A DNA stretch of 64,000 nucleotides from positions 62,001-126,000 of the forward strand of contig NZ_JAKZAJ010000003.1 in NCBI RefSeq assembly GCF_023156285.1, in the 5' to 3' direction. Below the pieces are notes generated by a model. That model saw only the letters and a program-made list of their open reading frames with translations, ran no database searches and was not told the origin of the DNA. Numbering within the stretch: the stretch's first letter is position 1; every line of letters begins with the position of its first letter. Both the position numbers and the translations under genes were made by a program. This document shows positions 50,504 to 59,545 of this stretch, piece by piece. The DNA comes from Marinobacter koreensis (GTDB lineage Bacteria; Pseudomonadota; Gammaproteobacteria; Pseudomonadales; Oleiphilaceae).

Positions 50504-51172
50504 ATGTCATTTGCGCCCATCCATGACCGCGCTGCCCGTCGCAAGGGCGGCGAAACCGCTATGGCGGCCCTGATGCCTCGTATTGCCGGGCCGGGTGAGT
50601 TGGAAGCAAGGGGCGATGATCGTTACCTGTCCGAGATGACCCGCTGCGTTTTCAAGGCCGGATTTGTATGGCGGGTGATCGAGAACAAATGGCCGGATTT
50701 TGAATCAGCTTTCCAGGGCTTCGTGCCACTGTACTGGCAACAGGTACCTCCGGAGGTGCTGGAAGAGCTGGCAAAGGATGAGCGCATTGTTCGCAACATG
50801 CAGAAAATCCGCACGGTTCCGGAGAATGCCCGGATGATTGTGGATGCTTCGCGGGAACACGGCAGCTTTGGCGCCTTTCTCAGCCAATGGCCATCGGACG
50901 ATCAGGCCGGATTGCTGCTGTGGCTGAAACGGCACGGCAGTCGACTTGGTGGCGCATCCGCCCAGTATTTCCTTCGCCGTGTCGGATGGGACGGATTTAT
51001 TCTCTCGCCTGATGTCGTCACGGTTCTTGAGAGGGAAGGGCTGGTGGATGCCTCTCCCGGATCGAAAAAGAGGCTGATCCAGGCTCAGGAAGCGTTCAAT
51101 CGTTGGCATCGTGAGACCGGTCTTCCATACAGTCACCTGTCACGGATCGTGTCTTTTTCAATCGATAGCTGA
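50504..51172 (+). CDS. DNA-3-methyladenine glycosylase I family protein
   Basis: 222 residues resembling the TagI (COG2818) helical fold: YLSEMTRCVFKAGFVWRVIENKWPDFESAFQGF aligns with the region after motif 1. IVRNMQKIRTVPENARMIVD and LGGASAQYFLRRVGWDGFIL follow the Tag order. However, the zinc-snap Cys/His residues of E. coli Tag are absent, and its catalytic-pocket Glu38 seems replaced. It may be a divergent glycosylase or a non-catalytic relative. AGGAG precedes the ATG. Confidence 0.75.
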   Translation: MSFAPIHDRAARRKGGETAMAALMPRIAGPGELEARGDDRYLSEMTRCVFKAGFVWRVIENKWPDFESAFQGFVPLYWQQVPPEVLEELAKDERIVRNMQKIRTVPENARMIVDASREHGSFGAFLSQWPSDDQAGLLLWLKRHGSRLGGASAQYFLRRVGWDGFILSPDVVTVLEREGLVDASPGSKKRLIQAQEAFNRWHRETGLPYSHLSRIVSFSIDS

Positions 51173-51297
51173 GCCAGTCCGACGAGAACCCTGCATGGGT
51201 GGTCTTTATCGCGTAAAGTTCGTACACCTTCACCGTCCAGGAGCTTTTCCTGTAAAGTCAGAGGTAGCTTCCTATTCATCAATCGGAGACATGCACA

Positions 51298-52170
51298 ATG
51301 AGCGACCCCACCTATACGCCGCCAAAGGTCTGGAAATGGGATGCCGAAAGCGGTGGCCGTTTTGCCAGCATCAACCGCCCGATCGCAGGCCCGACTCATG
51401 ACAAGGAACTGCCAGTCGGCAAGCATCCGATCCAGCTCTATTCGCTGGCAACACCGAACGGTGTGAAGGCCACGGTGATGCTGGAAGAATTGCTGGAGAA
51501 AGGTCACAAAGGTGCGGAATACGATGCCTGGCTGGTTCGGATTACCGAAGGCGACCAGTTTGGCAGCGGCTTTGTGAAGGTGAATCCCAACTCGAAGATT
51601 CCCGCCATGATGGATCACAGTGTGGACCCGGCGGTCCGGATCTTCGAGTCCGGCTCCATCCTGCTGTATCTGGCTGAAAAGTTTGGTGAGTTTCTCCCTC
51701 AGGATCTGGCCGGCCGTACCGAAACCCTGAACTGGTTGTTCTGGCAGATGGGCAGTGCGCCTTTCCTCGGTGGCGGTTTCGGACATTTCTATGCCTATGC
51801 GCCGGAAAAGTACGAGTATCCAATCAACCGCTACACCATGGAGGTCAAGCGTCAGCTGGATGTCCTGGATCGTCAGCTGGCGGACAACCGGTACATTGCC
51901 GGCGACGAGTACACCATTGCCGATATGGCCATCTGGCCCTGGTATGGCGCCCTGGTGAAGAATATGGTGTACGAGGCAGCCGAGTTTCTCCAGGCTCATA
52001 CTTATACGAATGTGGTTCGCTGGACCGACGAGGTGGCGCAACGGCCGGCCGTGAAGCGTGGCCGGATGGTGAACAAGACCTGGGGGGATTTGTCGTCCCA
52101 GTTGCATGAACGTCACGATGCCAGCGATTTCGAGCTCCGGACCCAGGACAAGCTTGAGAACGAACAGTAG
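51298..52170 (+). CDS. yghU: Glutathione S-transferase family disulfide-bond oxidoreductase YghU
   Basis: A 290-residue Nu-class GST-like protein. The N-terminal extension (YTPPKVWKWDAESGGRFASINRP) and the thioredoxin-like domain with KHPIQLYSLATPNGVK, where the Thr-Pro-Asn segment contacts glutathione, match E. coli YghU closely in length and sequence. The C-terminal helical domain carries the DEYTIADMAIWPW capping motif. Such proteins bind two glutathiones and reduce disulfides or organic peroxides. GGAG precedes the ATG. Confidence 0.93.
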   Translation: MSDPTYTPPKVWKWDAESGGRFASINRPIAGPTHDKELPVGKHPIQLYSLATPNGVKATVMLEELLEKGHKGAEYDAWLVRITEGDQFGSGFVKVNPNSKIPAMMDHSVDPAVRIFESGSILLYLAEKFGEFLPQDLAGRTETLNWLFWQMGSAPFLGGGFGHFYAYAPEKYEYPINRYTMEVKRQLDVLDRQLADNRYIAGDEYTIADMAIWPWYGALVKNMVYEAAEFLQAHTYTNVVRWTDEVAQRPAVKRGRMVNKTWGDLSSQLHERHDASDFELRTQDKLENEQ

Positions 52171-52198
52171 ATCCTGCGCCGGTCGTATCAGGACAAAA

Positions 52199-52223
52199 AA
52201 AGGGCAGCCATCGGCTGCCCTTT
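52199..52223. terminator. Bidirectional terminator after yghU
   Basis: An 11-bp stem, AAAGGGCAGCC (52199-52209) / GGCTGCCCTTT (52213-52223), with a 3-nt loop. An A-run is upstream and T-rich sequence downstream. It separates the convergent yghU and DUF2202 genes. Confidence 0.88.
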
Positions 52224-52250
52224 CGTGTTTTCCGTAACCGGAACGAGGGT

Positions 52251-52928
52251 TCAGTCCTCGTCTTCCTCTTCAATAATCAGCTCGACTTCTTCCGAATCGA
52301 GGATCTGGGCTTCGTAGGTTATGCCCTGGGCCTCGATCACGCTCACGAAGGCGCGCAGATGGCTTTTGGAGCCGTCCAGCAGGTTGGAGTAGGCCAGGAT
52401 GATCGGGCGTTCATCGGTCTCGTTGATGGCGGCGAGAATGTCCACCATGTCTTTTTCCTCGATCAGAGCGCCGACATAAAGGGCGTCCAGGAAGGAGCTT
52501 TCGCCCTTGGCGACGAGCTCATTGTAGAGCGCCTGAAGCTCCTCATTGACGAAAACACCAATTGTGTCGTTTACCACGGGATCTTCGACGTCAAACTTGT
52601 CCAGCAGGTAGTTGACGGTGCTGGTATGGGATTCCTCCGACAGCGCAATCTGGGCGAAGACCTGGGTTTGCTGGCCCCAGTATTGATCCAGGGTCAGATA
52701 GACATCCCGGGCCAGTTTCTCTTCCTCACGCATGTATTGAAGGTCACTGACTTCCACGCTGGCGAGATCGGAGCTGGTGCTCTCGGTGGTAGTGGATGTT
52801 TCTGTGTCGGTTGAAGCGGTGTCGACCTTGTGTCCGCCACCATAACCAGGGCCGCCGGCAGCGAGTGCTGCAGAGCTGGCAAAGACGGAACCGATCAGGG
52901 CGGCGGTGAAGAAGGATTTGGTATTCAT
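52251..52928 (-). CDS. Secreted DUF2202 (ferritin-like) protein
   Basis: 225 residues with a signal peptide (to about ALAAGG), a Ser/Thr-rich linker (~35-55), then a DUF2202 four-helix domain: LQYMREEEKLARDVYLTL, SEESHTSTVNYLLDKF and AALIEEKDMVDIL-type repeats with Glu/His that could bind metal. It ends with a very acidic tail (ELIIEEEDED). Function unknown. GAGG supports ATG 52928; the ATG at 52940 would add four residues. Confidence 0.83.
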   Translation of the reverse strand: MNTKSFFTAALIGSVFASSAALAAGGPGYGGGHKVDTASTDTETSTTTESTSSDLASVEVSDLQYMREEEKLARDVYLTLDQYWGQQTQVFAQIALSEESHTSTVNYLLDKFDVEDPVVNDTIGVFVNEELQALYNELVAKGESSFLDALYVGALIEEKDMVDILAAINETDERPIILAYSNLLDGSKSHLRAFVSVIEAQGITYEAQILDSEEVELIIEEEDED

Positions 52929-53307
52929 AGACGACCTCATTACTCAGATATCGGAAAAATCCGGATTCACTATCTAAGACGACAAGGAATGAATGAAGGT
53001 TCGCATAAGAATGTAACTTTTTCGTCTAAGATCGTAAGTAGTTCTATCTATTTTCGTGAATTTTCCTGCAATCAGTACTCATTAAAAATTCCCTTTTTGT
53101 GGCGCCCACTGTCCTTTTTTCGATTCTTATTACGATTATCTTCATTTCCTTGTGCCCGGTCTGACCCAGCTCATAATCGGGCTGTCGCAAACCGTGATAA
53201 CGTCATAAGGGTTGAATGCGCAGCCTGAAGATCCTGCTGCTGTAGTCTATTCTTTGAGTCATTCATCGTTGCACCACTCATCGAGAGTCCGCCCAGAGGA
53301 GTAGTTG
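52929..53307. other. 379-nt divergent intergenic region
   Basis: AT-rich and without a credible ORF, this region lies between the DUF2202 and Lon-like genes. TCTAAGA occurs twice (52973-52979 and 53025-53031). I looked for FNR, LexA and heat-shock (CTTGAAA...CCCATNT) elements and found none convincing. It should hold the promoters of both flanking genes. Confidence 0.6.
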
Positions 53308-55707
53308 ATGACCGTACCCGCCCCCCTGGATATCGATCAGGTCTACCACCGTTGTCCACTCGAGAAACTGGAGTTTGAAACCACCGAAGCACTCGAAAAT
53401 CTCGAGTTGCCCTGCGGACAGGAGCGTGTGCTTCGGGCTCTTGAGTTCGGTGCCAGCATGCAGGCGGATGGATTCAATCTTTTCGTGCTCGGTCCGTCCG
53501 GTGCCGGGAAGCACGAGTTGGTCGAGCGTTTTCTGGGCAAGCACGCCAGCGACCAGGCGGTGCCTTCCGACTGGTGCCACGTCTATAACTTTGAAAATGC
53601 GGATCGGCCCCGGGCTTTGGCCCTGCCGGCCGGTCAGGGCCGGGAGTTCCGTAAGGATATGAATGGACTGGCTGACGAGCTGCGCACAGCTATTCCCGCT
53701 ACATTTGAGAGTGAGGAATACCAGTCCCGACTCCAGGAGCTGCAGGAGGAGATGGCCAAACGCCAGCATCAGGGATTGTTTGATATTCAGGAGGAAGCCA
53801 ACCAGAACAACATCGCCATGATCACGACACCTGCGGGCTTTACTTTCGCCCCCATGCGTAATGGCGAGGTCATTGATCCGGAGGAATACAAGAAGTTTTC
53901 CGACGAGGAAAAGGAGCTGGTTGAATCCAAGGTGGAGGAACTCCAGAAAAAACTGCAACAGACCATTCAGCAGATCCCCCGTCTACGCAAAGAAGTGCGT
54001 GAGCGAGTGCATGCCCTGAATGAGGAGATGGTACAGCTGACGCTTGGTGGTCCCATGGGGGAGTTGCGTCAGAAATGGTCCCACCTTCCGGAAGTCGTTG
54101 ATTATCTGGATCAGGTTCGGGAAGACGTTGTCGAGCATGCAGAAGTCTTCCAGGACAGTGAAAACGGACCGCCCGTGGGATTGCTGGTGCGTTACCGGGT
54201 AAACCTGCTGGTCGACAACGCCGAGACTGAAGGGGCGCCGGTCATCTATGAGGATCTTCCCAATCATCAGCACTTGACGGGGCAGATTGAGCATCGCGCG
54301 CGTCAGGGCACGCTCTACACGGATTTTACCCTGATAAAGGGTGGTTCCATGCATCGCGCGAACGGTGGCTATTTGATCCTGGACGCCCGCCGGATACTGA
54401 CGCAGCCCATGGCGTGGGAGAGTCTCAAGCGGATTCTGTTCTCTGGTGAAATCCGCATCGAGTCGCTGGAGCGGCTCTATGGCCTGGTCAGCACCGTCAG
54501 CCTGCAGCCGGAACCGATTCCGGTATCGGTCAAAGTCATCCTGCTGGGCGATCGGACGCTGTATTACCTCTTGTCCCATTACGATCCCGATTTCCTCGAC
54601 CTGTTCAAGGTTGAGGCGGATTTTGAAGACGATCTGGATCGGGACGACGCATGCTACAGTCTCTACGCCCGCATGATTGCGACCATGTCCAGGGCCGTCA
54701 AAGCGCGTCCGCTGACCCGGGACGCCGTGGCACGACTGATTGAACACGCCAGCCGCCTGGCCAGCGACCAGAAAAAACTCACAGCTCACGACCGGGTGCT
54801 CAAGGATCTGTTAACGGAGGCGGACCACTGGGCCGGGCAGAAGGCAGCCACGCTCATTGACGCGACACATGTGCAGCAGGCCATCGATGAGCGGGAATAT
54901 CGTGCCAGCCGGGTCAGGGACCGGAGCATGGAGCAGATCAGCCGGGGTGTTGTGAAGATCGCGACCCGCGGAGAAACGGTAGGGCAGGTCAACGGCTTGT
55001 CGGTGCTGCGTCTCGGGGCCTCGATGTTCGGTCAGCCAACGCGTATCACCGCAACGGCACGACCGGGCAAGGGGCAGGTGGTCGATATCGAACGGGAAGC
55101 CAAGCTGGGCGGCCCGATTCACAGCAAGGCGGTCATGATTCTGTCCCGTTTCCTCGCCAGCCGTTATGCCGGAGATGGCGACCTGTCACTGTCTGCCAGT
55201 CTGGCGTTCGAGCAATCCTACGGTGGTGTCGAAGGGGATTCGGCGTCGATCGCCGAAACCTGTGTTCTGCTATCGGCCATTGCCGATGTCCCGCTGAAAC
55301 AGGCCTTCGCCGTGACCGGATCCATGAACCAGCATGGCGAGGTACAGGCTGTTGGTGGGGTGAACGAGAAGATCGAGGGCTTCTTCAGCGTCTGTCAGAA
55401 CGCCGGAGAGCTCGACAGCCACGGTGTTCTCCTGCCGGCGAGTAATGTCGAACACTTGATGCTGAAGCAGGAGGTTCGCGATGCCATGGCCGAGGGGCAC
55501 TTTACCATCTACCCGATTTCCGACATCAGCGAGGCGATTGAGCTACTCACCGGAATGGAGGCAGGCGTCCCGGACGAGGAGGGCAGGTATCCCGAAGGCA
55601 GTTTCAACAGCAAGGTGCAGGCGCGCCTGAAGGCATTCGCGGAAGCGAGCCGAAAATCGGACGACGACAAGGCCAACGGCGAGGGAGGTAAAACCAGCGA
55701 TGACTGA
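53308..55707 (+). CDS. Lon-like ATP-dependent protease (AsrA/LonB-like)
   Basis: 799 residues. An AAA+ ATPase core with a degenerate Walker A (GPSGAGKH, 62-69), a long coiled-coil insert (~135-235), and a C-terminal Lon protease domain. The Ser-Lys dyad is visible as Ser645 (EGDSAS) and Lys688 (GGVNEKIEGFF), 43 residues apart as in Lon. It differs from housekeeping Lon in lacking the large N-domain; as I recall, the P. aeruginosa relative AsrA influences the heat-shock response. AGAGGAG fixes ATG 53308. The USP-like gene overlaps its stop by 8 nt. Confidence 0.9.
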   Translation: MTVPAPLDIDQVYHRCPLEKLEFETTEALENLELPCGQERVLRALEFGASMQADGFNLFVLGPSGAGKHELVERFLGKHASDQAVPSDWCHVYNFENADRPRALALPAGQGREFRKDMNGLADELRTAIPATFESEEYQSRLQELQEEMAKRQHQGLFDIQEEANQNNIAMITTPAGFTFAPMRNGEVIDPEEYKKFSDEEKELVESKVEELQKKLQQTIQQIPRLRKEVRERVHALNEEMVQLTLGGPMGELRQKWSHLPEVVDYLDQVREDVVEHAEVFQDSENGPPVGLLVRYRVNLLVDNAETEGAPVIYEDLPNHQHLTGQIEHRARQGTLYTDFTLIKGGSMHRANGGYLILDARRILTQPMAWESLKRILFSGEIRIESLERLYGLVSTVSLQPEPIPVSVKVILLGDRTLYYLLSHYDPDFLDLFKVEADFEDDLDRDDACYSLYARMIATMSRAVKARPLTRDAVARLIEHASRLASDQKKLTAHDRVLKDLLTEADHWAGQKAATLIDATHVQQAIDEREYRASRVRDRSMEQISRGVVKIATRGETVGQVNGLSVLRLGASMFGQPTRITATARPGKGQVVDIEREAKLGGPIHSKAVMILSRFLASRYAGDGDLSLSASLAFEQSYGGVEGDSASIAETCVLLSAIADVPLKQAFAVTGSMNQHGEVQAVGGVNEKIEGFFSVCQNAGELDSHGVLLPASNVEHLMLKQEVRDAMAEGHFTIYPISDISEAIELLTGMEAGVPDEEGRYPEGSFNSKVQARLKAFAEASRKSDDDKANGEGGKTSDD

Positions 55708-56563
55708 TCAGCCCGAATCCAGGCCCTTGAATCCGTCGTCCGGTCGCGTTCTGGTATTGCTGGACGGTTCCCGGCTCAGCCTGTTGGCTCTGGAGGCTGC
55801 GGCAGAGATCGCAGCTGTCAGGGGTGCTGAAGTCCTGGGGGTGTTCGTCGAAGAGGTGGATGTGCTTCGCAGTGCGGGCTACGGCTTCGCACGCGAAGTG
55901 GGTGCAAGTTCGGGTGCCACACGACCTCTGGACAGCGCGATGATGGAAATGCGCCTTCGCGGGCTTGCTGATCAGGCGCGTCGGTCGCTTGAGCAGGCCG
56001 TGGGTGGTCGCGGTCTGCGCCAGGCTCTCAAGCTCTGTCGTGGAAGCGTGATTCACGAAGTGCTTGGCCTGGCGACTCCGGACGACCTTGTGGTCATGGG
56101 GCGGGCCGGCTGGTCGGCGATGCCCGGGTCGCGTCTCGGGTCGACGGCGCGGGGCCTGATACGCAAAGCGCCCGGTGATGTGTTGCTCTGGACCGACCTG
56201 AAGCCCCGGCAGCGCAACAGGGTTGTGGTCTTGTTGAACGACGATCAGCTTGAGAATCATCGAACCCTGTCAGCGGCCATGGAGCTTGCCCGCCGACACC
56301 GGCAGCCTTTGACGGTGCTGGTTCGCAGCGAGCGTGCCGGTAATCCGGATGCTGTCAGGGCCATCGAGCAGCAGCTGGCTGCCCACGATGCCAGTGCCCG
56401 GATCCGCGTAATCCCCCGTGCCAGTGCACTCCAGATTGCTCGTCTGCTTCGGGAGGAATCCGCGGGTCAGTTGGTTCTCAGTCGCCAGTGCAGCGTGTTT
56501 GATGAGCATGACATGGATCGCCTGGTGGTCGAACTGAACCTGCCCATTACGGTAACATCCTGA
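55700..56563 (+). CDS. Universal-stress-protein-like protein
   Basis: A 287-residue two-part protein. The first half begins RVLVLLDGSRLSLLALEAAAEIAA, a UspA-like strand-loop-helix, and continues with RGSVIHEVLGLATPDDLVVMG. The second half starts NRVVVLLNDDQLENHRTLSAAMELA, a second degenerate USP-type fold. The usual Usp ATP motif G-x2-G-x9-G(S/T) is only partly kept (GRAGWSAMPGSRLGST). GGAGG lies inside the preceding protease gene, so synthesis is coupled to it. Function unknown. Confidence 0.7.
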   Translation: MTDQPESRPLNPSSGRVLVLLDGSRLSLLALEAAAEIAAVRGAEVLGVFVEEVDVLRSAGYGFAREVGASSGATRPLDSAMMEMRLRGLADQARRSLEQAVGGRGLRQALKLCRGSVIHEVLGLATPDDLVVMGRAGWSAMPGSRLGSTARGLIRKAPGDVLLWTDLKPRQRNRVVVLLNDDQLENHRTLSAAMELARRHRQPLTVLVRSERAGNPDAVRAIEQQLAAHDASARIRVIPRASALQIARLLREESAGQLVLSRQCSVFDEHDMDRLVVELNLPITVTS

Positions 56564-56593
56564 CTCCCCGAATCTTTCCGGAATGTTTGTCTG

Positions 56594-57334
56594 ATGTCTC
56601 TGAACGCCCTGTACGCGGATGTCCTCTATATTTTTGCCCTGACAACCCTGGCTGGTGCCTGTATCCCCCTCGGCGGTGTGCTGGCCAGCATCGAACGGAT
56701 CAGTCCCAACTGGCTGGAGCAGGAGTTCCGCCATTTTCTGATCGCATTTGGCGGCGGCATCCTCGTGGGTGCTGTGGCGGTGGTTCTGGTGCCGGAAGGG
56801 CTGAAGGAGATGGGCCATTCGGTACTGGGGATCTACTTCATCCTGGGCGGCGGTCTGCTGTTTTTCGGCATCGAGCGGTTGCTGGGGGTCAAACAGAAGG
56901 AGGCACCCCAGCTCACCGGCGTATTGCTTGATTACATTCCCGAAGCGGCTGCCCTGGGTGGGCTGATCGTGGCAAGCCCGAAGATTGCCCCTCTGTTGGC
57001 GGCGCTGATTGCGCTTCAGAACCTTCCGGAGGGCTTCAATGCTTACCGCGAACTCAATGACCAGCCCGGCTATACACCACGCAAGACCCTTCGTTTCATG
57101 AGCATGCTGGTCATCTCAGGGCCGGTCGCCGGGCTGCTGGGATACTTTTTCCTGGCCGGCCACCGGGAAGTGCTGGGGGCCATCATGCTGGTCGCCTCCG
57201 GGGGTATCCTGTACCTGATCTTCCAGGACATTGCCCCCCAGTCGCGCCTGAATCATCACTGGAGCCCGCCATTGGGTGCCGTGTTCGGATTCTGCCTCAC
57301 CATGTACAGTGATATGCTGGTCAGCTACGGCTGA
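56594..57334 (+). CDS. ZIP-like metal transporter family protein
   Basis: A 246-residue membrane protein with about seven to eight TM helices arranged like ZIP (ZupT-type) carriers. The helix-4 and helix-5 positions read LLDYIPEAAALGG and ALQNLPEGFNAY. Thus the metal-binding His residues of the usual HxxPEG and HE motifs are replaced by Asp/Gln, and only the PE(G/A) core stays. Metal transport is therefore uncertain. It follows the USP-like gene by 30 nt, in a protease-USP-ZIP operon, and converges with ftsH. Confidence 0.8.
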   Translation: MSLNALYADVLYIFALTTLAGACIPLGGVLASIERISPNWLEQEFRHFLIAFGGGILVGAVAVVLVPEGLKEMGHSVLGIYFILGGGLLFFGIERLLGVKQKEAPQLTGVLLDYIPEAAALGGLIVASPKIAPLLAALIALQNLPEGFNAYRELNDQPGYTPRKTLRFMSMLVISGPVAGLLGYFFLAGHREVLGAIMLVASGGILYLIFQDIAPQSRLNHHWSPPLGAVFGFCLTMYSDMLVSYG

Positions 57335-57341
57335 ATGGCGT

Positions 57342-59258
57342 TCAGGCGATAGCGCGGGCGTCCTCCTTGCGCAGGATTTCGTCGATCTCCTCGGCTGACA
57401 TGGTTTCCTGTTTGAGTACCTGCTTGGCCAGGGCATCCAGGTGGTTCCGGTGCTCGTTGAGGAAGTCGACTGTGGCCTTCTCCAGTTCCAGCAGCTGAGA
57501 CTGGATTTCTCCGTCGATCAGCTCTGCCATTTTTTCGCTGAATTCCCTGGGGGCGCCCATTTCCCGGCCCAGGAACACATGTTCCTCGCCCACGCTCAGG
57601 CCCAGGGGACCCAGCTTTTCGCTCATACCCCATTGGCCAATCATCTTGCGTAACAGTTTGGTGGCTTCTTTCAGGTCGTTCTGGGCGCCAGTGCTGACTT
57701 CGCCATAAACAATCTTTTCGGCAGAACGGCCCCCGAGCATGACCTTGATCCGATCCTTGAGATAGCTCTCGGTAAACGTATACCGGTCCTCTTTCGGCGT
57801 CTGCTCCGTGACCCCCATGGCCATGCCGTGGGGAATGATGGTTATCTTGGTCAGGGGATCGGCCTTGGGCAAAAAATAGGCCATGATGGCGTGCCCGCAT
57901 TCGTGATACGCCACGGCTTCCTTTTCCTCGGGCGTCAGCTGGGTATCGCGCTCTTCCCCGAGAATGAGCCGGTCTCTTGCTTCATCAAAGCACTGGGCAT
58001 CAACCTTGTCCTTGTTTTCACGAACCGCTGTCAGGGCGGCTTCATTGACCAGGTTTTTCAGGTCGGCGCCGGAGAAACCAATGGTGCGCGCGGCAATCTG
58101 GTCCAGCTTTACATCGTCGGCCAGAGGGGTATTCCGTACGTGAACCGCCAGAATCGCTTCCCGCGCATCCTTGTGGGGGCGGTCCAGGGTGATGGTTCGG
58201 TCGAAACGTCCGGGGCGGAGCAGGGCGCTATCCAGCACATCCGGTCGGTTGGTCGCAGCAAGAACCAGCACGTTTTCGTGCTCCTCGAAGCCGTCCATTT
58301 CGGTGAGGATCTGGTTCAGAGTCTGTTCCCGTTCGTCGTGTCCGCCGCCAAGGCCCGTTCCGCGGGAACGGCCTACCGCATCCAGTTCGTCAATGAAAAT
58401 CAGGGCCGGTGCTTCTTTCCGCGCGGTCTGGAACATGTCCCGCACGCGAGCGGCGCCAACACCCACGAACATCTCAATGAATTCTGAAGCGCTGATGCTG
58501 AAGAAGGGCACATCCGCCTCACCCGCAATGGCGCGGGCCAGCAGGGTTTTGCCGGTCCCCGGCGGACCAACCAGCAGCACACCTTTGGGCATTACCGCGC
58601 CCAGCCGGCGAAACCGTTCGGGCGTTTTCAGGAAATCGATGATCTCGGTGATCTCCCGTTTGGCCGACTCGATTCCGGCCACGTTATCCAGTGTGGTGTG
58701 GGAGGTTTCCTTGCGGGCCCGGCGAGCCCTGGATTTGGCGTAGTCGAACAGTCCGCCTCCACCCTGGCTCATGCGCCGTTGGGCGGCACCCCAGAACCAG
58801 AACATCAGGGCCAGGAGCAGGATCCACGGCAGGAATCCGCGAATCAGTTCCTGCCACCAGGGCAGGCCCGAGGGCGTCGCCCGAATGGTAACGCTGTTTT
58901 TTTCCAGTAGCGGCAAAAGCTCCGGATCGTCCATGGGCGGTCGGATGGTATGGAAGGTGGTAGCCGGTTTCTGGTTTGAGGTCTGGTCGCTGCTGAATGC
59001 AGCGGTACCGCTATCGGTGAATTTGCCGATGATGTCCTCGGACTTCAGGGTGACCTCGGAAACCTGGTTCTGGGCCACCGCCGTCTTGAACTCCGAATAG
59101 GCCAGATCCTGCTGGCGCGGCTGGTTGCCGTCCTGCATCCACAGCACCATCAGGAATATGGCCGCACTTAACCAGAGAAACGCAAACTGGTTGGGAATGG
59201 CCGGCTGCGGGTTGTTGTCGCCGGGTTTCTTCTGGTCTGGTCCCTGCTGTGATGTCAT
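57342..59258 (-). CDS. ftsH: Accessory FtsH-type ATP-dependent zinc metalloprotease
   Basis: A 638-residue membrane AAA+ protease. TM1 about 24-42, periplasmic domain 45-135, TM2 about 138-158, Walker A GPPGTGKT at 231-238, Walker B IFIDE at 287-291, SRH ending LLRPGRFDR, zinc motif HECGH at 452-456 (HEAGH in most FtsH). The gene is not next to rlmE/folP, where the housekeeping copy sits, so this is probably a second copy for stress or specialised quality control. ATG 59258 has GGAGG 5 nt upstream and overlaps the small gene before it (ATGA). Confidence 0.93.
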   Translation of the reverse strand: MTSQQGPDQKKPGDNNPQPAIPNQFAFLWLSAAIFLMVLWMQDGNQPRQQDLAYSEFKTAVAQNQVSEVTLKSEDIIGKFTDSGTAAFSSDQTSNQKPATTFHTIRPPMDDPELLPLLEKNSVTIRATPSGLPWWQELIRGFLPWILLLALMFWFWGAAQRRMSQGGGGLFDYAKSRARRARKETSHTTLDNVAGIESAKREITEIIDFLKTPERFRRLGAVMPKGVLLVGPPGTGKTLLARAIAGEADVPFFSISASEFIEMFVGVGAARVRDMFQTARKEAPALIFIDELDAVGRSRGTGLGGGHDEREQTLNQILTEMDGFEEHENVLVLAATNRPDVLDSALLRPGRFDRTITLDRPHKDAREAILAVHVRNTPLADDVKLDQIAARTIGFSGADLKNLVNEAALTAVRENKDKVDAQCFDEARDRLILGEERDTQLTPEEKEAVAYHECGHAIMAYFLPKADPLTKITIIPHGMAMGVTEQTPKEDRYTFTESYLKDRIKVMLGGRSAEKIVYGEVSTGAQNDLKEATKLLRKMIGQWGMSEKLGPLGLSVGEEHVFLGREMGAPREFSEKMAELIDGEIQSQLLELEKATVDFLNEHRNHLDALAKQVLKQETMSAEEIDEILRKEDARAIA

Positions 59259-59503
59259 CTGGGCCTCCGGTCGCCCTCCATGATTTTTGCCACGAAAACG
59301 GACTTGCCATAGGTCTCGAAGGACCATTTCATGGTGTCCGAAAGCACTTTCATGACCTCGTCGTATTCACCAAAAAGCTCTGTGCTCATTCGCCCGGAAT
59401 ACACTTCCAGGCCTGACTGCTCCAGTCGGGCGATCAGGTCCCAGATGGGCTGCTTGTAGTCGTCTTTGAGGGGATAACAGCTTAATTGTACAGAAAGATA
59501 CAT
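59255..59503 (-). CDS. Small YkoF/MTH1187-like (thiamine-binding-type) protein
   Basis: An 82-residue protein starting at ATG 59503 with GGGAGG upstream. MYLSVQLSCYPLKDDYKQPIWDLIARLEQSGLEV followed by GRMSTELFGEYDEVMKVLSDTM matches the ferredoxin-like YkoF/MTH1187 fold, some members of which bind thiamine or other small ligands. Its stop overlaps the ftsH start by 4 nt, so it is translated with ftsH and may be a partner or regulator of it. The ligand cannot be told. Confidence 0.72.
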   Translation of the reverse strand: MYLSVQLSCYPLKDDYKQPIWDLIARLEQSGLEVYSGRMSTELFGEYDEVMKVLSDTMKWSFETYGKSVFVAKIMEGDRRPR

Positions 59504-59545
59504 GTTGCCTCCCTTGGGGTCGGTGACCCCGGTCAATCGCTTGCA

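Noticed and set aside
52929-53307. Heat-shock (sigma-32) promoter for the Lon-like protease
   Set aside because: Only a poor match (CTTGTGC ... CCCAGCTCA) was found, below what I would accept.
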